DNA of 64,000 bases from Prosthecobacter algae. GTDB taxonomy: Bacteria; Verrucomicrobiota; Verrucomicrobiia; Verrucomicrobiales; Verrucomicrobiaceae. A model generated the notes under the pieces. It was given only the letters and a program-made list of their open reading frames with translations. It made no database searches and was not told the DNA's origin. This document shows positions 44,311-51,322 of this stretch, piece by piece; positions within the stretch are counted from its first letter, which is position 1, and every line of letters starts with the position of its first letter. The stretch is taken from positions 1-64,000 of the forward strand of contig NZ_BAABIA010000005.1 in the NCBI RefSeq assembly GCF_039542385.1, given 5' to 3'. A program made the translations under genes and the position numbers.

Positions 44311-45015
44311 TCATAACCCCAGCGAACGCAGCTTGATCGCTGCTTCCTGGGCTTCGGGCGAAAGTGCCCCGCGTGCCCAGAGCGAGTCCTTCCAACTGGA
44401 AGACAGCGCCGGGCAGCCAGCCAGGCCCTGCGCACCAGCGGCATCCGCCCGGCGGTGGTGCATGATCTCATTCGCCAGCGCCACGCTCCACTGTGGGAAA
44501 GGGCGTTCCAGCCGGGTGAAACCCATCCCCGCCTGCACCCAGCCATGCTGTAGCACGCGAAAGTAAAAGCCGGTGAAGCCAGTCCGCTCCACCTGGGCCG
44601 TGAGATCCTTCACCTGCCAGCGCCGGGCCAGCTTCCAGCAAGGCTGGCGTGGCTGCGATATCTGCACTTTTGCCTCACCGATGGCATAGACATCGCCGAT
44701 GCACACGTCCGTCTCAAGCAGACCCGCCGTGGTGAAGTTTTCCCCAAAGGCCCCAGGCGGCAGGGTGGCCAGGCCCAGCTTTTCCTGCCAATAGGGGAAG
44801 TGCTCACTGGCATAAACGCACACGGCCTTTTCCGAACCGCCATGGTAGCGTCGGTCCGCCTGCTGATCCCCCTTCAGCCCCTCATAGCCTAACCACAGGG
44901 GCGTCAAAACAGGCACCTTGTAAAAACCTGTAGTCCAGGCCTTATCCCACCATTCTCCAGAATCCTGCGAGGGCACTTCACGAATGGCCGATGTTTGGAG
45001 GGAGAGCAGGGTCAT
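44311..45015 (-). CDS. MOSC-domain protein
   Basis: The 234-residue protein matches the YiiM-like MOSC family, with the YHGGSEKAVCVYASEHFPYW block and the conserved cysteine in SQPRQPCWKLARR. A C-terminal three-helix extension (about 165-234) is also present. MOSC proteins bind molybdenum cofactor and act in reductive detoxification or sulfur transfer. The start codon overlaps the stop of the HxlR gene, so the two are translated together. The divergent thioredoxin-like gene points to redox chemistry. The substrate is not known. Confidence 0.88.
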   Translation of the reverse strand: MTLLSLQTSAIREVPSQDSGEWWDKAWTTGFYKVPVLTPLWLGYEGLKGDQQADRRYHGGSEKAVCVYASEHFPYWQEKLGLATLPPGAFGENFTTAGLLETDVCIGDVYAIGEAKVQISQPRQPCWKLARRWQVKDLTAQVERTGFTGFYFRVLQHGWVQAGMGFTRLERPFPQWSVALANEIMHHRRADAAGAQGLAGCPALSSSWKDSLWARGALSPEAQEAAIKLRSLGL

Positions 45016-45359
45016 GGCGTTTCAGGAAGGGTGGCCGCGCTTTCGTGTTCGGCATTCAGTTCACGTAGTTGGTCCAGAATGGTCGCCAGCTTTTGCCCGG
45101 AAGGCGTCAGTGCATACTCCACGCGAGCTGGCAGCCCCGGATGCTCTGTGCGGGAGATAACACCATAGGCCAGCAGTTTGCGCAGGCGTTCATTGAGAAT
45201 CTTGGTGGAAATGCCAGGCAAAAATCGTTCCAACTCCCCTGGGCGCACAATTCCGCGACCAATCGCTGCCACCACTCCAGCGCTCCATTTGCAGCCCACC
45301 ACATCCTCCAACGAATGGTAGGAACGGCGGTCTTTCAGGCTCAGAAACTTCGTCTTCAT
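45012..45359 (-). CDS. HxlR-family transcriptional regulator
   Basis: The start at 45359 (MKTKFLSLKDRRSYHS) gives 115 residues. The winged-helix pattern is that of the HxlR family: CKWSAGVVAAIGRG, then GISTKILNERLRKLLAYGVI and VEYALTPSGQKL. Cys22 precedes the first helix and is a position where some family members sense oxidants or electrophiles. The gene overlaps the MOSC gene and faces the thioredoxin-like gene across a 149-base gap, so it may control both. Confidence 0.88.
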   Translation of the reverse strand: MKTKFLSLKDRRSYHSLEDVVGCKWSAGVVAAIGRGIVRPGELERFLPGISTKILNERLRKLLAYGVISRTEHPGLPARVEYALTPSGQKLATILDQLRELNAEHESAATLPETP

Positions 45360-45508
45360 GCGCCCAAAAATGTCGCACAAAAGGGTGCTGTCACCAGGGC
45401 ACTTTTTGGTAACCCCCTCACCAAATCCTGCCCTCTTTTCAGCATTTAAACCCGCGTGAAGAAGTCACCCCCGCCCAACAAGGGCCTAACCAACAAACAA
45501 AACAATTC

Positions 45509-45745
45509 ATGAAAACTCAAGCTGTCTTCTATCACGCAGGTTGCACCGTCTGTGTCGCTGCAGAACAAAACATCGCCCTAGCACTTGACCCTGCGCGTTA
45601 CGCCGTAGAAATCGTCCACCTCGGTGAAGACAAGGGCCGTATCGCCGAGGCCGAGCAGGCTGGAGTCCTCTCCGTGCCCGCCCTGATCCTGGATGGCGTG
45701 CCGTTCCACATCAACTTCGGGGCCGACCTCGCCGCGTTGAAGTAA
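45509..45745 (+). CDS. Thioredoxin/glutaredoxin-like protein
   Basis: The 78-residue protein has the redox motif CTVC (Cys12 and Cys15) after a first strand, and a cis-proline at SVPALILDG. The size fits a minimal glutaredoxin or NrdH-like redoxin. It is divergent from the HxlR-MOSC pair, and a GCCTAAC copy lies between them. A terminator-like hairpin follows. It probably reduces a disulfide or carries reducing power to a partner such as the MOSC protein, which is inference from place only. Confidence 0.82.
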   Translation: MKTQAVFYHAGCTVCVAAEQNIALALDPARYAVEIVHLGEDKGRIAEAEQAGVLSVPALILDGVPFHINFGADLAALK

Positions 45746-45792
45746 ACCCGCCAAGGTACCGCTCCCGGCCTGGGCTGAGAGCGGTCGAAAAC

Positions 45793-45825
45793 GCCCGGAG
45801 ATGATGGAATCTCCGGGCAGTTTTT
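45793..45825 (+). terminator. Terminator between convergent genes
   Basis: GCCCGGAGAT and ATCTCCGGGC form a perfect ten-pair stem with a six-base loop, followed by AGTTTTT. It separates the thioredoxin-like gene from convergent serS. Confidence 0.82.
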
Positions 45826-47095
45826 ATGCAATCTTCTCCGCGCCAAAGTGACCGCGCAGGGCCTCGGGGATGAGGATGCTGCCATCGGACTGCTGGTAGG
45901 TTTCCACCAGGGCCACAAACAGGCGCGCCAGCGCGGTGCCGCTGCCGTTCAGAGTGTGGGGCACCTTGTTTTTACCGTTTTCGTCCTTGTAGCGCAGGTT
46001 CATGCGGCGGGCCTGGTAGTCGCCAAAGGTGGAGCAGCTTGAGACTTCCAGATAGGTGCCCTGGCCGGGTGCCCAGACCTCGATGTCATAGGTCTTGGTG
46101 GAGCCAAAGCCGATATCGCCCGTGCAGAGTTCGATGACGCGATAGTGCAGACCTAACAACTGAAGTACTTTTTCGGCATTCGCGGTGAGGCTTTCCAGCT
46201 CGGCCATGCTGGTCTCGGGCGTGGTGATTTTCACCAGCTCCACTTTGTCAAACTGGTGCATGCGGATGAGGCCGCGCGTGCCCAAGCCTGCGCTGCCAGC
46301 CTCGCGGCGAAAGCAAGGGGTGTAGGCGGCGTAGTTGATGGGGAGTTGCTCCAGCTTCAGGATCTCGTCCCGGTGCAGGTTCGTTACGGGCACCTCGGCA
46401 GTGGGGATGAGGTAGAGGTTATCCTCTGGACTGTGATAGACTTGATCGCCAAACTTGGGCAACTGGCCTGTGCCGACGAGGCATTCCGGCTTCACCAGCA
46501 GGGGCGGGCTGATTTCGTGATAACCGTGGACGGTGGTGTGGAGGTCCAGCAGGAAATTGATGAGCGTGCGCTCCAGCCGCGCGCCCTGGCCACGATAGAC
46601 GACGAAGGCGCTACCAGTGATCTTGGCCCCAGCTTCAAAGTCCAGAAGACCCAGTTGCTGACCAAGAACGGTGTGGTCCTTCGGTTCAAATTCGAAGACG
46701 GGCTTCTTACCCCAGACACGTACCTCAGGATTTTCCTCGGCGCTGTGGCCTACGGGGCAGGCTTCGTGCGGCAGGTTAGGCAGGCCCAGCAGAAGCTCGC
46801 GCTGGCGGGCATCGGCACTGTCAGCATCGCGGCCGATCTGCTCAATACGGTCATTGATGCCACGCACTTCAGCCTCAATGGCGCTGGTGTCCTGGCCGTT
46901 CTTTTTAGCGATGCCAATCTCTTTGCTGATGCGGTTGCGGTCGCCCTGCAGCTTCTGCCGCTCCGTCTCCGCCACGCGCCGCGCGGTATCGATGGAGAGC
47001 ACTTCATCCACAACGGACGCGTAGTCACCACTGCGGGTGGCGAGGCGTTCTTTAACCAGATCAGGGGTGTCGCGGATGAGGCGGATATCGAGCAT
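45824..47095 (-). CDS. serS: Seryl-tRNA synthetase
   Basis: This class II synthetase charges tRNA-Ser. At 423 residues it has the N-terminal coiled-coil arm (about 30-110) and the catalytic core with motif 2 (FRREAGSAGLGTRGLIRMHQ). Motif 3 (residues about 385-405, NGSGTALARLFVALVETYQ) is also present. A GTTAGGC copy at 46775 falls in the arm-to-core linker, where it encodes Pro-Asn. The gene stands alone. Confidence 0.97.
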   Translation of the reverse strand: MLDIRLIRDTPDLVKERLATRSGDYASVVDEVLSIDTARRVAETERQKLQGDRNRISKEIGIAKKNGQDTSAIEAEVRGINDRIEQIGRDADSADARQRELLLGLPNLPHEACPVGHSAEENPEVRVWGKKPVFEFEPKDHTVLGQQLGLLDFEAGAKITGSAFVVYRGQGARLERTLINFLLDLHTTVHGYHEISPPLLVKPECLVGTGQLPKFGDQVYHSPEDNLYLIPTAEVPVTNLHRDEILKLEQLPINYAAYTPCFRREAGSAGLGTRGLIRMHQFDKVELVKITTPETSMAELESLTANAEKVLQLLGLHYRVIELCTGDIGFGSTKTYDIEVWAPGQGTYLEVSSCSTFGDYQARRMNLRYKDENGKNKVPHTLNGSGTALARLFVALVETYQQSDGSILIPEALRGHFGAEKIA

Positions 47096-47479
47096 AGGGC
47101 GCGGAGAGTAGCGGGAGAATGCACGTTGTCGAGTGTCTGGGCTACTTTGTCGGGAGGAAGATGCTTGCGGGGGAAAAAGTGCGCCTGGTGAGTAATTCCT
47201 GCATTGCAGGCGAGGTGGAGAGGTTTGGGCACCGGGCTGCGCCCGTGCTTTCGAGCGGTTTTTTCACGCAACACGCCACTTCCGCCCGGCACGCTCCCAT
47301 TTCGTCCGTCTCTAACCCTTGAATACCCGCTTGGCCCCTGCGAGGCGACCTCTATCGGGGCCTTCAGCGCGGTACCGATAACGCCGAAGTGCTGACCGGT
47401 TACGGCCACTCCTTCGACCTGCCCGCTTTGATCAAGAGCGATGTGGAGTTCCAGGGGTGAAGCATGGCAGCAGCCCCCC
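47096..47479. other. Intergenic region with orphan coding fragment
   Basis: This 384-base gap separates serS from the TatD gene. It holds the start region of serS and an open stretch from 47323 to 47460 that reads as protein-like but has no start codon. I see no other gene. Confidence 0.45.
47323..47460 (+). pseudogene. Orphan 3' gene fragment
   Basis: The frame from 47323 to the TGA at 47458 reads GDLYRGLQRGTDNAEVLTGY and then HSFDLPALIKSDVEFQG, which looks like the C-terminal end of a real protein. There is no usable start and a stop lies just upstream, so it is probably a decayed remnant. The parent family is not recognised. It could also be chance. Confidence 0.35.
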
Positions 47480-48310
47480 TCAATCCCCTACCCCAAAAAG
47501 CCGACGGTGGTTTTCTCCCACGTGGCCGATGAGCTCAGGTAGCGGCATGCCGCGAAGTTCCGCCAGCAAGGCGTAGCTCACGTGCAGATTGGCGGGGTGG
47601 TTTAAGGGCGGAGTGGAGCTGCCCAGCGGGTGCTCATTCAGCTCTGGCGGCGGGGCCATGTCGGGCGCATCGGTCTCGGCCAGCAGACGATCCAGCGGCA
47701 CAGCCTGAAAGGTGGCGAGTTGGGCAGCTTTGCGCGGGTGGCCAAAGTACGGGGAGAGAGAAAAGTAAGCCCTCTTTTTCACCAATCCAGGAATCATCTC
47801 CACAGGACCACCGTAGGAGTGCAGCAGAAAGCCACGCTCGGGTAGCGGCTGGCTGCGCAGAGTCTCCTCCAGCAATCCCCAGGCCCGCAGGCAATGGATG
47901 GTGGCCGGGCGCTGCCACTTCACCGCCAGGGCTAGCTGGGCATGGAAACAAGCCACCTGCGTGGGCACGTCGGGGTTTTCGATCCAGCGATCCAGCCCGA
48001 TCTCCCCCACAGCCGCCCCAGGAAAAGCGCGCAACCAGTCTTCAAGCGTGGTCAGCCAGCCCGGACTGCGCGCGGCCACATGCCAGGGATGCAGGCCAAA
48101 GGAAGGCCGTACCCACCCATGTGCCTGGGCCAGGGCGGCCACGTCGGGCCAATCCGCCTCGGTGAGGCCATTCACCACGGCCTCCACCACGCCCATCGTC
48201 GCCACATCCGCCATCACCTGGGTACGCCAGGGGTGCAGGCGGGCATCTTGCAGATGGTTGTGGGCATCGTAGAGCATGGCGGCGATTTCGGAATAACTTG
48301 CCCCCTTCAT
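47480..48310 (-). CDS. TatD-family metal-dependent hydrolase
   Basis: The 276-residue protein is a TIM-barrel hydrolase of the TatD group. The metal ligands are visible: HNH in DAHNHLQD, the glutamate in GEIGLD, the histidine in TIHC, the one in LLHSYGG, and the aspartate in AETDAPDM. An alternative start is the ATG at 48277 (MLYDAHNH). TatD proteins are DNases acting in DNA repair or nucleotide turnover. The gene is divergent from the peroxiredoxin gene with 56 bases between them. Confidence 0.88.
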   Translation of the reverse strand: MKGASYSEIAAMLYDAHNHLQDARLHPWRTQVMADVATMGVVEAVVNGLTEADWPDVAALAQAHGWVRPSFGLHPWHVAARSPGWLTTLEDWLRAFPGAAVGEIGLDRWIENPDVPTQVACFHAQLALAVKWQRPATIHCLRAWGLLEETLRSQPLPERGFLLHSYGGPVEMIPGLVKKRAYFSLSPYFGHPRKAAQLATFQAVPLDRLLAETDAPDMAPPPELNEHPLGSSTPPLNHPANLHVSYALLAELRGMPLPELIGHVGENHRRLFGVGD

Positions 48311-48366
48311 GCGTTTTATGAAGCGTTTTCAGCCCACCGCTGTCAAACTTCGCCACTGTCCCCTCC

Positions 48367-48888
48367 ATGAAACACACCCTCACTCTCCTCGCCCTCGCCG
48401 CCAGCCTCTGCACCAGCGCCTTTGCCGGCGAAGGTGAAAAAGTCAGCCTGCCCGCCCCACAGGTCTCCGGCATCAATCAGGATGGCAAAACCGTCGCCTT
48501 TGCCGATGTGTATGCCAAAGGCCCGACCGTCGTCTTCTTTTACCCGAAGGCCAACACCCCTGGCTGCACCAAGCAGGCCTGCTCCCTCCGCGACGCCTTT
48601 GCGGAGCTGACCAAGGAAGGCGTGCAGGTGCTGGGTGTCTCCTTTGACAAACCGGAAGCGCAAAAGAAATTCAAGGACGACTTCACTCTGCCCTATGATC
48701 TCATCGCCGACCCTGAAGGCCAGATTGTGGACGCCTTCAAGGTAGACCGTATTGTCAAAGGCACCATGAACTTGGCCAGCCGTCAGGCCTTCCTCATCAA
48801 AGGTGACAAGATCGTCTGGAAAGACACCAAGGCCTCCACCGCCGAGCAAGCCGCCGACATCAAGCGCGTGCTGGCCGAGACGAAATAA
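48367..48888 (+). CDS. Exported peroxiredoxin, BCP/PrxQ type
   Basis: The 173-residue protein has a clear signal peptide (KHTLTLLALAASLCTSAFA), so it acts outside the cytoplasm, which is less common for this group. The peroxidatic cysteine is Cys67 in TPGCTKQAC, and the resolving cysteine is five residues on (Cys72), the PrxQ spacing. It reduces hydroperoxides with electrons from a thioredoxin-like partner. A strong terminator follows. Confidence 0.92.
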   Translation: MKHTLTLLALAASLCTSAFAGEGEKVSLPAPQVSGINQDGKTVAFADVYAKGPTVVFFYPKANTPGCTKQACSLRDAFAELTKEGVQVLGVSFDKPEAQKKFKDDFTLPYDLIADPEGQIVDAFKVDRIVKGTMNLASRQAFLIKGDKIVWKDTKASTAEQAADIKRVLAETK

Positions 48889-48906
48889 TCCACTTTGCAT
48901 TCTCAC

Positions 48907-48936
48907 AACGCCGCCTGGAGACAGGCGGCGTTTTTT
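48907..48936 (+). terminator. Rho-independent terminator
   Basis: AACGCCGCCTG and CAGGCGGCGTT form an eleven-pair stem with a GAGA loop and a T-run. It ends the peroxiredoxin gene. Confidence 0.9.
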
Positions 48937-48989
48937 GTGGACAGGAGCGGACTCAGCCTAACAAATTATGCGCCGCGTCCTGCCCCTCC

Positions 48990-51296
48990 TCACTTCCGCA
49001 CTTCGCGCTGGGCGAGAACGGTTTTCACCAGGCGCAGCATGTCGGCTGGCTCGTAAGGCTTGGGCAGCACAGCCGCAAAGCCGTAGGCGGCGGGCTTTGC
49101 CATGACGGGGTCATCGGAATAGCCGCTGGAGACAATGGCGAGAACTTCGGGATCGAGCTGGCGCAGACGCTCCATGGTGCGCACGCCCCCCATCCCATTG
49201 GGAATGGACAGATCCAGGATGACAAGATCGTAAGGATGTCCCGCCTGCAGGGATTCCTGATAAAGGCGAACTGTCTCGCTGCCTTCGGCGCTCTCGGCGA
49301 TCTCGTAGTTCTGGCTGGTGAGATTGCGCACGATGAGGCTGCGCACCAGAGGATCGTCCTCCAAAATCAAAATACGCGGAGAGGCGGAGGAAGGGGCGGC
49401 ATCAAAGGCAGTGGTGATGCCCATGGCGTCCACTTCCTCGCCATCGGCATCCACAGGCAGATAGAAGCGCACCGTGGTTCCCACACCGGGTTCACTGCGC
49501 ACGGAGATGGAACCGCCGTGAGCTTTGGCGATGGATTCGCAGACAGTCAGGCCTAGGCCTGTGGCGTTCTCGGCCTTGCGGGTGCTGAAGTAAGGCTCAA
49601 AAATATGCGTGAGGTTTTCCGCTAGAATGCCTTCCCCGGCGTCATTGACCTCGATGACAATGCCCGTGGGCTGAGCAGGATGATCCGCCAGCATTTCATG
49701 GGGGAACATTTCCCCCGGGTCTGCCGCGACACAGCGCACCGTGATGCGGCCGCCTTCAGGCTGGGCCTGTTCGGCATTGCGGATGAGATTGCCTAACAAA
49801 CGACGTATCTGCGCTGGATCCACCGCAAGATTGGGCAGGCGTGGGGCGAGCTCCAGCCGATATTCGATGCGGGTGGCGCGGCTGTGATGGAGGAAAAACT
49901 GTTCCACCAAGTCACTGAGCAGGGTGGGCCGCTTGATGGGGGCACCCCCGCGGGCAAAGGTGAGGAGCTGCTGCACGAGGCCCTGGGCCTGCAACGTGGC
50001 CTGCTTCGCCGTATGCAGCTCCGGCAGTTGCACGGCACTGCGCAGGCGCATCTCCGCGAGGGAGATGTTCCCCAGTAGGACGGTGAGCAGATTGTTAAAC
50101 TCATGGGCGAAGCCACGGGCCAGGAGACCGAGGGATTCGAGACGATCCAGGCGGTTGCGGCGGTCGGCTTCTTCACGGCGACTGGTGATGTCCTGCATCA
50201 GGACAAGGAGACCTTCGGCAAAGGGGTGGCCGCGAATCTCCAGCCAGGTCTGCTTTTCCTCAAAGTAGAGCTCCCGGGTCACGGACTCCCGATGGAGCAG
50301 AGCATGGGACAGAGCCTCATAGTGAGACTCGCGGGTGGCGGTGGGGAGGAGGTCCCACAGATTGGCCCCCAATAGTTTTTCCGGACCGCGCTCAAAAAGC
50401 CTCTGGGCGCTGGCGTTGGCGTAAATGAGCTGCCACCGGCTATCCAAGGCAATGAGCGGATCTGAGATGCTTTCCACCACGTCCACCAGAGGGGCCTGGG
50501 CAGCTCGCTCGCCAGGGCTTGGGGCGGGCAGATTTTCAGATACGGGAACGGAAAGCCCACGAAAGAGAATGACTACTCCCGTTAATTGGCCGGACTGGTC
50601 ACGAAGCGGGGTGGAACGGTCCTGCACGGCCACGCGGGAGCCATCCAGCGCAGTCAGCCACACGGTGCGCTCGGGCATCGTCTGGCTGGCAGAGGTCAAT
50701 TCCACGGCCGCAGGCTCCCCGCTGGCATGGTAGATGCGAAAAACCTCGTGGAGGGAACGGCCCACCACCTGGGCCTGTGGCCAGCCAGTGATGCGGGCCG
50801 CAGCCGGATTCATGAAAACAATCACGCCGGCCAAGTCTGCCGCGATGACGCCATCCGCCAAACTTTGGAAGGTCTCGAAGTAACTACGCTCGCGGCTGAT
50901 GCGCTCCTTGTCTGCCAGATGGCGGGAGGCGGCCACTTCCACTGTCAGGCGCAGCTCATCCTGATTGAAGGGCTTCAGCAGATAGCCATGCGGATTCGTT
51001 TCGCGGGCACGGTGTACCGTTTCCAGATCGGCACAGGCGGTCACATAGATCACGGCTACATGGCCTTTCTTCTGCAGACGCTTTGCGGTCTCGATCCCAT
51101 CGAGCGAGCCATCCAGATGAACATCCATCAAGACGAGATCGGGCTGCAGCTCATCATAGAGCCGCAAGGCCTCCTCCCCTGTGGCACAGGTGCCGACGAC
51201 ACGATAACCGAGGCCATTGAGACACGCGGCCATGTCACAGCCTACGAGCCCCTCGTTCTCGACTATCAGGATGCGGATGCGGTCAGAACCATTCAT
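48990..51296 (-). CDS. Hybrid histidine kinase, REC-PAS-PAS-HisKA-HATPase-REC
   Basis: The 768-residue protein starts with a receiver domain (residues 8-120) with phospho-acceptor Asp58 in LVLMDVHLDG. Two PAS domains follow (about 135-245 and 275-370), then a HisKA domain with His398 in GFAHEFNNLL. The HATPase has the N-box NLIRNAEQAQ and the G-box TGLGLTV. A second receiver lies at about 645-765 (VILDLSIPNGMGG). It has no membrane segment, so it senses a cytoplasmic signal or takes phosphate from another kinase. The neighbouring PAS kinase, 26 bases upstream on the same strand, is the natural donor. Confidence 0.93.
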   Translation of the reverse strand: MNGSDRIRILIVENEGLVGCDMAACLNGLGYRVVGTCATGEEALRLYDELQPDLVLMDVHLDGSLDGIETAKRLQKKGHVAVIYVTACADLETVHRARETNPHGYLLKPFNQDELRLTVEVAASRHLADKERISRERSYFETFQSLADGVIAADLAGVIVFMNPAAARITGWPQAQVVGRSLHEVFRIYHASGEPAAVELTSASQTMPERTVWLTALDGSRVAVQDRSTPLRDQSGQLTGVVILFRGLSVPVSENLPAPSPGERAAQAPLVDVVESISDPLIALDSRWQLIYANASAQRLFERGPEKLLGANLWDLLPTATRESHYEALSHALLHRESVTRELYFEEKQTWLEIRGHPFAEGLLVLMQDITSRREEADRRNRLDRLESLGLLARGFAHEFNNLLTVLLGNISLAEMRLRSAVQLPELHTAKQATLQAQGLVQQLLTFARGGAPIKRPTLLSDLVEQFFLHHSRATRIEYRLELAPRLPNLAVDPAQIRRLLGNLIRNAEQAQPEGGRITVRCVAADPGEMFPHEMLADHPAQPTGIVIEVNDAGEGILAENLTHIFEPYFSTRKAENATGLGLTVCESIAKAHGGSISVRSEPGVGTTVRFYLPVDADGEEVDAMGITTAFDAAPSSASPRILILEDDPLVRSLIVRNLTSQNYEIAESAEGSETVRLYQESLQAGHPYDLVILDLSIPNGMGGVRTMERLRQLDPEVLAIVSSGYSDDPVMAKPAAYGFAAVLPKPYEPADMLRLVKTVLAQREVRK

Positions 51297-51322
51297 TGGA
51301 ATTAGCGTTTATCACGCTAACT

